A stretch of 64,000 nt of DNA, from contig JAHLJZ010000018.1 in the NCBI GenBank assembly GCA_025602915.1, positions 310,001 through 374,000 on the forward strand, read 5' to 3'. Made by a program: the position numbers and the translations under genes. A model generated the notes under the pieces. The model had not been told where the DNA came from. It made no database searches and saw only the letters and a program-made list of their open reading frames with translations. The stretch is from Paraphysoderma sedebokerense (Eukaryota > Blastocladiomycota > Physodermatomycetes > Physodermatales > Physodermataceae). Shown here piece after piece: positions 25,436 through 36,882 of this stretch. Numbering within the stretch: the stretch's first letter is position 1; the number at the start of each line of letters is the position of its first letter.

Positions 25436-26643
25436 TCAATCATTAAAATTCGTGTTCAACCATTCAACGAAAGTGTCAGCAATTTTATCCATGTCTATAA
25501 GAGTTCTAAATTTGTTGACGTTGGTAAATTGCTTCCTATGTCGCCGCAGCTCTGATAATGTAACATTTTGAGAAGGCATGCTGACGTAGAGAGAGAAGAG
25601 AGAACAGTTAAGGATCAATAAATCACAGTTACATAATATGGCAAACCAATTGGTGTTTTAAAAGGATATTTTCAGTTTTGATCTGGGTACAGTTATCAGG
25701 GCCCCCGGACCCCCCAATCCCGATTTTTGTGCTTCCAGTATAGCGTTAATGATATCCTGGGTCGTTTTATCTAGTTCGTATAAATAGTTCGTTTCGCTAA
25801 CAGGTTTCTACGAATAGATTATGATTGAGTGAGTCACTCTGATTCCGAAAGTTGAAGAAAGAAATGACATACGACGACTGTGCTTAGATTAGGTGGAGGC
25901 GGTTTCCGCAGAATGACTGCATCGACTATTTCTTTAAACTGCAAGGATTCGTCATCCCATAATGAAGTGAATAAAGGAGAATCCCAACGATTTTTCGAAT
26001 CGGGCTCTTCGAATCGCGTCACGAGTTCATCAAATCTGTTTATATAAAGGGAATCAGATACGACAGTTCCATACATCCTCTTCCATACAACTTACGTATT
26101 TGAATCATAACCATTATCTCTTTTAGAATTCCATATTCGCGCTTTATCAACTGGTACACCACAATGTATCTGGTAGAATTCCAAGTGCGCAGGTCAGTAA
26201 TTTTTCAGAGTCGACACAGTCGCGATTGGAACATACCACGCAATGCGGTGTACTGATCGCCCTTGCTATACAGTAAAGTTGATATCTATATCCTTTGATG
26301 TAGTTCATTCCGTCTACGATAACAATCGCACTCGGAGATAGGAGCCGTTCGACAGCCGAAATGTACGCCGCCCGCGCCTTCTTCTCTTCAAATTGAGCTG
26401 CCATTGCATTATAAGAAATACGTACAAACATTAATACTATTTGAAGCAAAAACATAACCTCAAAAATAGCTTACTTTTATATGCAGTCGCTTTGTCAACT
26501 CTCAGGGATTCATCATTGATTATATGTATTGTCATCGCATTCCCATTCATCATCTGCGGATTTGCCGTGAAGTACTCTTTCAATTGATTCGCCCTCGTAG
26601 TTTTGCTGCTGCACGGAATTCCACAAAGAATAATTAGAGGCAT
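25436..26643 (-). CDS. KTI12: KTI12-like Elongator-associated protein
   Basis: P-loop ATPase-like protein needed for Elongator-dependent wobble-uridine modification of tRNA. The start MPLIILCGIPCSSKTTRANQ is the family N-terminus with the P-loop GIPCSSKT. Following exons read KARAAYISAVERLLSPSAIV and IVDGMNYIKGYRYQLYCIAR, with the conserved D-x-x-N-Y-I-K-G motif. CGVPVDKARIWNSKR, RFDELVTRFEEPDSKNRWDS and SPLFTSLWDDESLQFKEIVD are all typical. The C-terminal exon reads ELRRHRKQFTNVNKFRTLID and ends NTNFND. About six exons are separated by short introns. It is transcribed divergently from BRAP2 with 184 bp between start codons. Confidence 0.93.
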
Positions 26644-26745
26644 ATTGTCGTTGTCAATCTGATCAATGGATCCTGTACACTTTGTCTACGACTAATGGTT
26701 GAACAGATAATATTGAGTTAACGAGTAAGCAAAATGCGCGTGCTC

Positions 26746-26759
26746 GTTGCCATGGCTAC
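26746..26759. promoter_or_regulatory. Candidate RFX X-box between KTI12 and BRAP2
   Basis: GTTGCCATGGCTAC lies in the 184-bp shared promoter. It matches the RFX X-box consensus (GTNRCC, 2-bp spacer, RGYAAC) at all but one position, with an exact left half-site. RFX factors control ciliary genes in animals and cell-cycle genes in fungi. Function is inferred, not shown. Confidence 0.35.
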
Positions 26760-26827
26760 ACAACTCCGACACCACCGAGATACGGCACCGTGCATTGCTC
26801 ATTCTGAAGATAGAATCAAGCTAGACT

Positions 26828-29649
26828 ATGTACTTTTATCACTTGTCATTTGAATTGTTCTCAAACATATCGAATCCCAGCCCTGAATTGCCAGAAGACA
26901 TATTTAAAGATTTAAAATCATCGTATTCTTATTACAAACCTGCTTCATCACCGCTCCGCCGCTCTTCGCTAAGTAGCAATTCTTCGAAATCTAAGCAGAA
27001 GAACCATTTAGTCTTGCTTTCAACGAAACGGGATAAAATATCTAAAAGCATCTCTGCTCCGCCAACCCCAGTCGACTCCTCATCACCTTCTCCTAACGAG
27101 TCAGCTTCCACCAGTCCCACCCTGTCCCCGACGCATAATAGAGTGTTCGAAAGGATCCATCCAAAGAAATCATTCACAGAATATCTAGAGTCTCAAAATA
27201 GGTTCTGCACAATAAAGATTGAAAGTTACAATATGGTACCATCGTCGTCCTCCACGTCCCGAAAGAAGAACGCAAACCTTGGTCGCACTTATGCTCAAGT
27301 CATTTCCAACCTGCAAGAGCCCTCCGTCCGAACAGTCACCGAGGAATTCCCCCAACTACCTGGAAAGGTTCAAGCCGAAGCAAAGGTGATTTCTGAGCAG
27401 GCAAATACAGAATTATTGTCTGATGACGCCGAGGATGTTGATCAACTTGATGTCGACGAACCGGGGTGGAACCTCGTTGGATCATCCAAAGTATCTCGAA
27501 AGATTACAAACATTGGAAATGGCTCTAATTTACAATTACGCAGCCACACAGAGCTTCGTCAAGATATAAACGAAAGCCTTTCCCCCAATGACCGATCACA
27601 AACGAAATCACTAGAGCCCAGACATAATCCCGGTAATACGGCAGGACCGACCATTGGTCTGTTCGTTCCAGTCCATACAGGTACAACCACTATAGAATCT
27701 GGCATTCTTCATCTGTACAGAGACACGTCGGAAATACCAACTTCCCCAGTAAATGCGCATAACAATGAAAAAAAAACCTCCACAGGCACCAAATTGAATG
27801 ACAATTCCAAAAGCAAACTGGGAGGAACGACATTGTGCGTGCTAGCAGTGCCTAGTTACATGACACCGAGAGATTTTCTGTCATTTGTGGGACAATATCA
27901 AGACTCGGTTTCACATTTTCGGATTATCAGGTAAGATTACTTAATTATGAATTATAGATAGAGCAACGATAATGATTTGTGCTTAGGGATCACATGCCGA
28001 ATCGCTATATGGTATTGATGCGTTTTCACGACGAAAAGAGCGCGGAGAAATTTCGCCGCAGCTATAATGGAAAGCCTTTCAATTCGATGGAGGTATGTTC
28101 CTTAACTTTCGTGCTTCCATATATTCTATCGCACAGCTAAGCTCACTGGTACTTTCGATTGCCTTCCATATTTAACTGCAGCCTGAACTATGCCATGTTG
28201 TTTACATTGACAATATAGAGTTTAAGTCCACAAAGATTCCGCAATACGCCTTTCCGAACGATATTGTCCCATCGTCGAAGCAAGATACTTCCAATGTTAA
28301 AGCCAGTTCGCCGTCAGCTTCAAATTTCAACTCCAATTCACTTCATGAACTCCCGACATGTCCAGTCTGCTTAGATCGTCTTGATAGTAATGCATCGGGA
28401 TTGTTGACCATCCTGTGTCAGCACACATTTCATTGCCAATGCCTCACAAAATGGGGCGATCATGGTGGAACTTGTCCAGTTTGTCGACATTCCACCTTCG
28501 TCTCAGAAACTGGTCGAAACGACGATACTGTCGGAGCAGAGCATTCTTTCATAGAATTGGGACCTGATTCGGGCGCAGAAAATGAGTGTGAAATTTGCGG
28601 TTCAACGGAAGCCCTTTGGATTTGTTTGGTTTGCGGAAACATTGGCTGTGGTCGGTATCAAGAAGCACATGCCTATCAACACTATCTGGAGACATCACAC
28701 TTGTATGCTTTGGAACTGCAAACCCAAAGAGTATGGGATTACGCAGGGGATGGGTTAGTTCCTATTCCTTTCGTTTTTTTTTTGACCGCTGCAATCTGTT
28801 GCTTATTAGGTATATTTTATTCCATATACTAGCTATGTGCACCGACTCATACAAAACAAAGCCGACGGTAAATTGGTGGAACTTCCGGGACCCCGCTCAC
28901 ACAATAGCAATGATGCGGATAATAGAATTCCCCAGGTAACTTGCCGTATTGTGCCCTTATTCTCGATGGTGAATTAACGTCATCTGATACACATCTTAGG
29001 ATAAATTGGACTCCATCACTTTAGAATTCAGTTATCTCCTGACGACACAACTGGAGACGCAGCGCCAGTACTATGAAAACCAACTCACTACTGTGACTTC
29101 ACAACTTTCTTCATTGTCGCATCAGATGGAGCGGTACAACTCTCAAGCGTCTAGTACTGAGCGAGAAACTGATATTTTAAAATCAAGAATGGCACAACTG
29201 GAGAGTGAATGTAAATCGTTGATGGCCGAGAAAGAAGAATGGAAAACAAAGGAGTCAAAGACCACGAAGGAAAAGAGGGTGTTGGAGAAGAAGATCGAAA
29301 AATTGGAAACCCAGTTACGGAGTTTGCAGAAGGAATTGGAGGATGAGAAAGAGGTTGGTCAATTTTTATCCATCGAGCGTTAATGCAGTTGCGCTTTGTA
29401 CTAACGAAAAGCGGTTAGATTAATTCTTTGTTGACGACCAATTCAACCTCACTCAAGCAACAGCTTACAGCGAAAGATACCCAAATTCAAGAATTAAGCG
29501 AGCAGGTGCGGGACTTGATGTTCTTCCTAGAAACTCAGCAAAAGATTGAAGCTAGTCCTTTGAGAGAGGAAATCAAAGGGGGCACCGTTGTTGTCGAGAA
29601 TAAGAGTGGCTCTGGGAGCAGTCCGAAGAAGCGAAGAGGAAGGAAGTAA
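26828..29649 (+). CDS. BRAP2: BRAP2-like RING / UBP-type zinc finger E3 ligase
   Basis: Homologue of BRCA1-associated protein 2 (IMP), a cytoplasmic ubiquitin ligase that dampens Ras-MAPK signalling. The N-terminus MYFYHLSFELFS is followed by a long Ser-rich linker (residues 20-330). The BRAP2 RNA-recognition-like domain begins LCVLAVPSYMTPRDFLSFVG and continues in the next exon (NRYMVLMRFHDEKSAEKFRR). ELCHVVYIDNIEFKS precedes the RING finger CPVCLDRLD...LCQHTFHCQCL...CPVCR (C3H2C3). The UBP zinc finger runs CEICGSTEALWICLVCGNIG, CGRYQEAHAYQHYLETSHLY, then YVHRLIQNKADGK. A C-terminal coiled coil of about 180 residues ends in KKRRGRK. Exons include 26828-27930 and 27987-28093. All domains of the family are present in the usual order. 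Confidence 0.95.
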
Positions 29650-29929
29650 AGGTAATTGTGGAATGGAGGGTGGCTAGGATTAGGAAGATATTCTTTTCAG
29701 TGTTGAATTATTAGTCTATATGTACATAAAGTTTGTTTATACTGTTACATAGTGTCATTCACTCATTCCGTCGATTTCGCTAACGCGAATTATGATGTAT
29801 GTATATATCGTATCTATATACAATTACTTACATATATTGTTACTCCTGTAATATAATAAATACTTTTTAGGCTGATAGCCAAACCCATTGATAAAAAATA
29901 ATACACTATTCGTCAACTCCTCCAAAAAT

Positions 29930-31405
29930 CTATAGAAAATTGTCCAAGTCTATTGCGTCCTCTATCAAAAAGTCAATTGATGTGTCTTTGCGTTCATTGA
30001 ATTCATTATAGTCGTTCTTCCGAGTGGAATTGATAGCAACATGTTCAAACTGAGTCAAAAGGTCGACGATTTCCGGGTCATCATCAATTGCAAAATCCTC
30101 TTGTAACAACGGAATCGAGTCCTTTTTGGGATCTGTTTCCTTGCATGATTCCGGCACAAGCTGACCATGATCTAACGATTCTCGTACCGGAGAAGCAACA
30201 AATTGTGGAGAATAAACACCGCTAGTCGAGTCTGAAATGAGTGAAGAGATTGATAACTGACTTGTCAGTTCTGCGAGATTCAAAATCAAATCATTTTCAA
30301 TATTATCTTCCGTCGTTAACGACCATGTTTCTCTGGCTTCGAGTATTGAAGAGTTGAGAGTATCGGTGAATCCTAACCACGGATTGTTTCGTATTTCTGA
30401 TTCTTTAAAGCTTGATACCCACCAATGATGGTTAAATATAAGTGGATCAAACTCATTGAACACGTCTGCATCCGAGTGGATGTCGGATTTGTGACTGCTT
30501 TTGCAAGAAGAATAATGCAATAAATAGCTGGGATCTGTTTCAAAATAGGATGTTACGTTGACATCTTGAAGTTGATTAAAGAATGTTAAGTTTTTGCCGA
30601 GATGGGACGAAGAATCAGCGATAAGTTTTTGATCGAGGTGGAAATAGCGATGCAGGAGCTTTTTTTCGAGAGTCGTCAAAATCAAATTGCAAGATACCTA
30701 AGTTATGGAAAGCGATTACTACACAGTATCAAAAAGACGAAAGAAGAATGAAGACACTAAATGGCCGAAGAAAAGACGAATCAGAATTCAAGAATAAGAT
30801 CGTACATTTGTTTTAACATTAGCGTCTGTTCCGATAAGCGAGTCCCACGAATTACCGAACACAGTCACTAATACAAAATGACAAAAATACCATCAGCGCC
30901 ATATCTTTGTCTTCGCTGAAGAGGGTTACAAACCTAATTGAACAACTGCAGCGATCCGTATCAACACCGAAATACAGTACCGATATGGCGCTTGATTCTC
31001 TTCACAACTATACCTACATCTCGAACATACCAAAACCTTGTGCAAGCATTGCGAATGGATTGGTGGGGAAGAAGACATTGTAAATTCTGAGTTATCATTT
31101 TCTTTATAGCAGAATGGTAAAGACGGAGTCGGAGAGGGTGGGCAGCGGGAGGTTTTGGATTCCGTGGTGGTAAGTTTGACGAAGCATGAGGGACAGTGAG
31201 GAAAACAAATCGTGTTTCGGTGTAGTATTCCTAATAGTTGACAGTTGACTCTTTTGTACTGTTTTTGGTACGGAATCCTCATACTTTTCTCTGTAATCAA
31301 TTTTTCTTGTTCGTTTTTGAGTTTGAAGGACGCGATTTCTGAAGAAATGGCCGGATGCGATTCCACTGGACCGCGCGGCTGATAAGTGCGATGCGACACA
31401 GACAT
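29930..31405 (-). CDS. DDIAS/Noxin-like OB-fold protein (replication factor A C-terminal-like domain)
   Basis: Resembles the N-terminal domain of DDIAS (Noxin), an animal protein with an RPA1 C-terminal-like OB fold that works in genome maintenance and cell survival. The first exon has QLLGILHRNTICFPHCPSCF, a Cys pair, a Ser/Pro spacer, then a second Cys pair (VLVCSRCRYSCEENQ) and APYRYCISVLIRIAAVVQL. After a short intron the frame continues VTVFGNSWDSLIGTDANV, matching the YRY...L.V...VTVFG...FG-T block of the family. The third exon (30685-29930) holds KLLHRYFHLDQKLIADSSSH and an acidic tail that ends DAIDLDNFL. The exon 2/3 junction near 30790 is approximate. The start at 31405 is the first ATG in frame; an internal start is possible. 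It could instead be a generic RPA-related zinc-ribbon OB protein. Confidence 0.65.
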
Positions 31406-31528
31406 AAGAAACTAATTTTGACAATCTTAAATGGTTATATATTAGTACATTCTTTTATCCACTACTGTTGTTCCATGACCAATGCAACAACAACGAATTG
31501 CTATACAAATAACACACAACTACGATCC

Positions 31529-34447
31529 CTAGCAAGCAACCACCACATTTCCCTTTTTATTCAACCTCCCGGCCACTTCGGAGAAACTACTCCATCTGCT
31601 CCCTACTATTGTCCTTGTCCATCCCAAAACGACCATATCCGCCATACCATACTGTACGCACTCTAAATTTCTCGCGACTCCGCAATTACCGCGTTCAATA
31701 GACTCTATCCTCCCTGGAAACTTTTCTTGTATATTACTCAATTCTTCTGTTTTATCGATCGCGATAAAGAATTTTGTATCGGTGGGATAAGTCATTAATT
31801 GACGAACGAACGCAGAGTAGTGGCATTTGGATCGATACGGGATAGCTTCTTTCATAACGTTGACTTCCTTTTTTGATAGGTCTTTAACGTCGTTAAAAAT
31901 ATTGGTTTCCATGCGAATATGAACTCCCACAAATTCTTTTTCAATCTTAGATTTAGTGAAATTTCTCTTTGTCAACCACGATTGTATAATCTCATTCACA
32001 GGTTTCGAGTACTTGAATGACTTCAACATTGAGTTTTCTAGTTCCCTGCTAGATTGAGTACTGACCAATTGCGATGAGCTTTTGGCGTAGATATGTTCGG
32101 GGATGCTCGCGTTTATCAATTCATTTTTAATACCACCCTCCCAGGTAAAATAATTGAACAGTTTGACATTTTCTTCTTTGAACCAATTGATGTTAAACTC
32201 TTTCAACACTATTTCCTCTGAATTAGGGGAACCATCAAAGATGTCGTAAAATTCCGCGAAACAATGAACATCTGGTTCCCATATAACGATTAATTTTCTT
32301 CCGCTATTACGAGCAATCGCTTTACCCGAGACATAAGTTCGTATTCGGTTACCTAAACCATGTTGAACATGTATGACAAAGTATCGGGTAGGAGATTCTG
32401 GATTATAAATTTGAGATAAAACGGCAGCGGTGGAAGTGTGATTGATACTGTCCAGGTCTGGATGAGGTATCTTTGTTCTCCACTTTAATACATTGGTGAT
32501 ACCGGAGATGACGATTCGGTTCCATTCGGAATCGGTAAAATAATGACGCAAAGATGATGGATGACTGATTAAATCGGTACATGATTTCGTTTCAGACGGT
32601 CGCATGGATACTAATTTACTGCTCACTTTCGCGTAATCCCAATTAACACATCGGATGCTGCTATATTTTGGACTCCAATTCGGAATCAACTTCGTCGCGG
32701 CTTTGTTGATTGCGGTTTCGCATTCCGTACATTGACCTAAACTTCGTAACGCGTCCGGATGCGAATAATGATTAATCATACCGTACTTAAATTCATATCT
32801 AACCAACCCGTTCTCCGAGGCGCGATCGTACAAATTGTCGTCGTCCCAACCATAAGTCGTTATTCGCTCGTCATAACCATTCAAGGTATCGACGAAATGG
32901 TTTCGATAAAAGTAGCATACGCCATTTAAATGACGCATGTTTAAGTCATTGTATTTAAAGGATAACCTCCAGTTACCGGCGAAATAAGCATTAGGTCTTA
33001 ATTGATGAGCAACGAGGAATTGTGGATCCAATAAAGTATCGCTGTCTACTTTAAATATTTTATCGTACTTGGTATGTTTCGCAGCGAGGTTAAACGCATG
33101 CGAAAGAATCCATTTAGGTTGATTCGGTACGGTGATGAGGTGAATTGGTATCGGAGATTTGGACCGATGGTATTCAATGATGGGAAGTAACGGAGGGTCA
33201 GAGGACCAATCGACAATCACGATTTCGTTGACACGGTAAGCATTGTACCAGGTTGGTAATGTTACGTTGATGATATCATTTCTGTTTTTTACGGCTGTAA
33301 AAATCGATAAACCGTTCTGAATGGGTACTTCTTTGGTAGAAGAGGATTGAAATCCATCGTCATAAGCTTTAACGAAATACGATTCTGTGTTCGATTTCAT
33401 CACTTGATCGATGTTTTCAATGGTCGCAGAGTCGTTCAAAATGTGAATAAACCGATTGGATTGAAATTTTGTGGACATAGAAGACTGGTTTCTCAACAGG
33501 TACAAAAACTCTGAACGCTGCAATACTTTTACCATCGCTTCGTCCAATCCGTAACCGTTCTTAGTAGGATCAATCAACTCCTTAGTTTTCCGTATCACCA
33601 TTTTCAATTCATCATTCAATAAACTGTATATCCCCGTTCTGAGCATATGCGGTACTTTTAATCCTTCCGACGTATTCCCAGACCCAGACACATCAGTTCC
33701 TTGTATCCAAAACTCATTTACCTTGGTTGATCGGTAAAACTGAGACGTAAACTCATCCACCCAATTCTGTTTAACAGGAACCAATTCAGGTTCCAACCAC
33801 AAAAACCCATCATACGTTGTCTCCAATAATTCTGAATCAAAAATATCGAATAACTGTTGCGACACCGTCGAAATTGCAGTACTATTTCGGTTCCGTCGGG
33901 GAGAATGGAATTTTACATTTGCAAAACAATGTTGATTAGACGATGTGTATAATTTTATTAGCGATTGAATTTGAGATTTTAGTGATTCGTCCAGTGTTTT
34001 CCAATTTGCGTTGGGGAGGATAATTAAATCTATTTGTGGGGAATGTCTGGAGGAAGAGGAAGGGGACGAGGAAGAGCAAGCTCGGTGCCGTTTTAAACGG
34101 GTGATGAAGGTGGAAAAAATGGTAAACGAATATACATTTAAAGGGATGATGACGGCTAATTTATTCTTGAGGGTTGAAGTCGGACCGATGGTTGTTGAAG
34201 GAGAAGAATTGGTTTTGTTGGTGTCGAATTGAAGGATGCGATTATGGATTGAGAAGAGAGTCCAGATGACAATGACGAGTGAGGATATGAAGACTAGTTT
34301 TTTCACGGAACTCAGTACCTTCCGAGATAACAGCATCATCTTGAATAACCCAAATGATGAAATTGTTATCGTATGCAAACGGAGGAAGGGATTCAGGGAT
34401 GCCGGAAGGAAGGGACCGGCCGATTTAAAATACAAAACTCCGTCCAA
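31529..34447 (-). CDS. Intronless three-domain type II membrane glycosyltransferase
   Basis: A single 972-codon frame in an intron-rich neighbourhood. A type II membrane anchor lies at about residues 48-67 (KKLVFISSLVIVIWTLFSI), suggesting a Golgi lumenal enzyme; an internal Met at residue 37 is an alternative start. Domain 1 (about 95-350) resembles protist and algal nucleotide-sugar transferases, with DGFLWLEPELVPVKQNW and FWIQGTDVSG. Domain 2 (about 377-660) is GT2/GT7-like: NGLSIFTAVKNRND, the D-x-D motif KIFKVDSDTLLDP near residue 462, and TYGWDDDNLYDRA, as in beta-galactosyltransferases. Domain 3 (about 690-972) is fucosyltransferase-like: VIHVQHGLGNRIRTYVSGKA near 692 and GVHIRMETN near 840, then VLGWTRTIVGSRWSSFSEVA. 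Substrates cannot be told. The fusion suggests consecutive additions to one glycan. Confidence 0.82.
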   Translation of the reverse strand: MDGVLYFKSAGPFLPASLNPFLRLHTITISSFGLFKMMLLSRKVLSSVKKLVFISSLVIVIWTLFSIHNRILQFDTNKTNSSPSTTIGPTSTLKNKLAVIIPLNVYSFTIFSTFITRLKRHRACSSSSPSSSSRHSPQIDLIILPNANWKTLDESLKSQIQSLIKLYTSSNQHCFANVKFHSPRRNRNSTAISTVSQQLFDIFDSELLETTYDGFLWLEPELVPVKQNWVDEFTSQFYRSTKVNEFWIQGTDVSGSGNTSEGLKVPHMLRTGIYSLLNDELKMVIRKTKELIDPTKNGYGLDEAMVKVLQRSEFLYLLRNQSSMSTKFQSNRFIHILNDSATIENIDQVMKSNTESYFVKAYDDGFQSSSTKEVPIQNGLSIFTAVKNRNDIINVTLPTWYNAYRVNEIVIVDWSSDPPLLPIIEYHRSKSPIPIHLITVPNQPKWILSHAFNLAAKHTKYDKIFKVDSDTLLDPQFLVAHQLRPNAYFAGNWRLSFKYNDLNMRHLNGVCYFYRNHFVDTLNGYDERITTYGWDDDNLYDRASENGLVRYEFKYGMINHYSHPDALRSLGQCTECETAINKAATKLIPNWSPKYSSIRCVNWDYAKVSSKLVSMRPSETKSCTDLISHPSSLRHYFTDSEWNRIVISGITNVLKWRTKIPHPDLDSINHTSTAAVLSQIYNPESPTRYFVIHVQHGLGNRIRTYVSGKAIARNSGRKLIVIWEPDVHCFAEFYDIFDGSPNSEEIVLKEFNINWFKEENVKLFNYFTWEGGIKNELINASIPEHIYAKSSSQLVSTQSSRELENSMLKSFKYSKPVNEIIQSWLTKRNFTKSKIEKEFVGVHIRMETNIFNDVKDLSKKEVNVMKEAIPYRSKCHYSAFVRQLMTYPTDTKFFIAIDKTEELSNIQEKFPGRIESIERGNCGVARNLECVQYGMADMVVLGWTRTIVGSRWSSFSEVAGRLNKKGNVVVAC

Positions 34448-34600
34448 AAAGTCTCGCGTCCGCGTCTGCTGTTTCCCATGTATGCAGATTGCACTTCTTT
34501 ATTGCTTCAAATCTTTATATTCTACAACTCACAACTGACCAAGATATAATTTAGTACAGTGTTATGTACAATGTACACCAACAAATTGTCGCCGCATCAC

Positions 34601-36086
34601 TTAAAACTCCACTACAGGTTTCATATTCATGGACTCAAAGTATTTGTCTCGTGTCTCCTGCGAATTATTCTCTGCCGATCGGGTGAAATAAGATGTAATC
34701 TGTTTCCCATTATCTTCTTCGGGCTCAGGCCTATTATTGCCAAGTTGTCAATGTATTAATATATCGTATTATTCGTATACTAATCAGCTGAACATCGAAT
34801 AGCAATAAATATATCGTGCAGAGTAAAGGAACGAACCATGTGACAGCTACGCCTTCTTTCTCCAACAATGTACGACAAGTAGCCCAACTGAAACGAATCA
34901 CATTTGGGAATCCAAATATTTTATCCATATTCGAGTTTAACCAATTCACTGTGTTTGGATCTAAAAACCAACAAAATGCTTCATTAGCTTTCTTCTCTCA
35001 ACAGGTGACTTCCATTTTCTGAGTAATCATTACACAACGTACCACTAGGATACCCAGATCCAAACTCTGTGCTAACATTTTCATCAATTCCTGTCTCCGA
35101 AAACTTCCAAGTCTTCAATACAATATCTCTAGTCACTTTTGCACAAATACTAGCCGCCCCGACCACCGGAAACTTCTCGTCTGCTTTGGACGTTACTGTG
35201 ATTTTCGGAATAGAGGGAAATGTTTGTTTCAAGTAAATCTCGTATTTTTCCGCTTTACCTACTGTGTCGACGTAGATCTGGACGACCGAGTGAGAAAGCG
35301 AGGCAGGATAATTAAACAGGAGTTCACTAACGAATATTAAGAAAATGCATAAAGACGAAACTCAAACATACTTCCTGAATATTGGCACCTTTGGCCAAAA
35401 CTTCACGAATCAACTGAATCGTAGCATCATACGCAATGGCGTTTAGGTTATACTTATCCCTACATCACCCACCCCAGACTGTTACCTTATTGAATTTGAT
35501 ATCCAGTAAAAAATATAAACAAATTTAAAACACGCACTTTCGTAACATCCACCCAGAAATATCACTCGGGGACAACACTCTAACGCTATACGCTAATTCT
35601 TCTTGTTTATTTTGGATCTCGGCAAACATCGTGTCTCTTTGTTCCTCCGTCAATTTTTTAGAATCTTTGAAACACAAAATAATTAATCATTCCAATTCAT
35701 GAGATTTTAAACTCAACGACAAGAACGGGTGGCCTGGGAACAAGAGCTAGAAATCAGGCCAAAATACGAACCATACACTCCAATTTCTTTTAAGGTGTCT
35801 AGACTTTCCAACGGACAATAACAAATTCCGTATACCATTGGTCCTAATTACCAACAACCGAAACCGAAATCGTCAGTCCACCATCTCTTTCATCCCATAC
35901 AATCTGCATTCACCACAGATTCCAAAATCTTCAATCATAATTCAAGAAACAATCAAAATACAAACCAAGAACAGGACCCCTCCCGGCTTCGTCTACACCC
36001 AACATACAGGGTTTAGTGGTAGTTACATGTGGTAACGGAGAATGGTAAGTATACGATTTAAGTAACGGGGTTGTAGGGATTGTCAT
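34601..36086 (-). CDS. RNASEH2A: Ribonuclease H2 catalytic subunit A
   Basis: Catalytic subunit of RNase H2, which removes ribonucleotides from DNA and RNA from hybrids in the nucleus. Seven or so exons read in order: MTIPTTPLLKSYTYHSPLPH at the start; [20 protein letters not shown] with the D-E-A-G-R-G catalytic motif; DSKKLTEEQRDTMFAEI; YSVRVLSPSDISGWML; YNLNAIAYDATIQLI; VYVDTVGKAEKYE; KITVTSKADEKFPVVGAASI followed by CAKVTRD; FGSGYPSD; WATCRTLLEKEGVAVTWPEP; and the tail ending MNMKPVVEF. GKQITSYF near the end resembles the PIP-like segment that binds PCNA (inference). The start ATG at 36086 was chosen because it opens the frame into the DEAGRG motif. Confidence 0.94.
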
Positions 36087-36426
36087 TTCGTTTCTCGAAT
36101 CAGCTTGCAAGTTTTGTTTGTTTTGAATTGACTTGGAGTTCTCGAGTTTTAAACTTGAATCGATGGAGATAGACCTGAGTTGTTGAGCTTCAAATTATTC
36201 GGAGAAAGAGAACAATTGGGAGGTTTGTGAGGTGGATGGTGTGCTCTTGGCAAAGTTGTGAGTGGGAATGAGAAGGGAATGGATGGCTTTCAACTTTGAC
36301 GGAAGACGCGTTGTCGGATTTCTTCGCGAGATTGGACGAATCTCATAATCCACTTTAATTTTAGAATGTACGTACGTAAGAATTGAACTCGGGTGTTTAC
36401 TTTTCAAGGTGAGATAAATAAATAGA

Positions 36427-36775
36427 TTTTCTGACATCAAGACATCAAGGATGAACAAAGCATTGACTAACTTTTACGCAAACTGAGGATATATCAAATT
36501 TTAAATAGTATATCAAATCCCACGGCTATCTTGAAAGCCACTAGATCCTTTTAAACTTAAAGTCTGTCACCCCCTCTTCTCAACGGAACCTGGATCATTG
36601 GTATCACAGGCATCCCTCAAACAGTGCACATGTCAAATCATGATTTCTATAATCACCCCTTCGCGTATATGTAAGCGGACTCTCTAATCCAGTTGCTCCA
36701 TAAGCCTGTTAAAAAAAGCCTTGTTTCCTGCGTATTTGCCGGTTGTGGCACGATCTCGCCGCCAATCGACTTTGT
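36427..36775 (-). pseudogene. Diverged copy of the stomatin gene 3' end and flank
   Basis: This stretch aligns in the same orientation with 43158-43410, which holds the last codons and 3' flank of the intact stomatin gene. The most conserved part is about 43 bp at 36427-36470 (AAGACATCAAGGATGAACAA and flanks). On the minus strand a short stretch (36770-36690) encodes KAFFNRLMEQLD followed by TAG, against KVVNSRVMEKLD followed by TAA in the intact gene. Similarity is lost upstream of about 36775. It is a partial duplication, not a working gene: there is no SPFH domain upstream. Confidence 0.6.
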
Positions 36776-36882
36776 GGAAATTGGAATGGGACCACCCAGA
36801 TGCCCACAGGCCGGTGGCCATAAGATCACGTGATGGAATTGAACAATGGAGGACCAAATCTCAATCTTCTGCCGAAGCCGAC

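Noticed and set aside
36195-36458. 87-codon minus-strand frame upstream of RNASEH2A
   Set aside because: No motif, no splice context, and it overlaps the stomatin-derived repeat.
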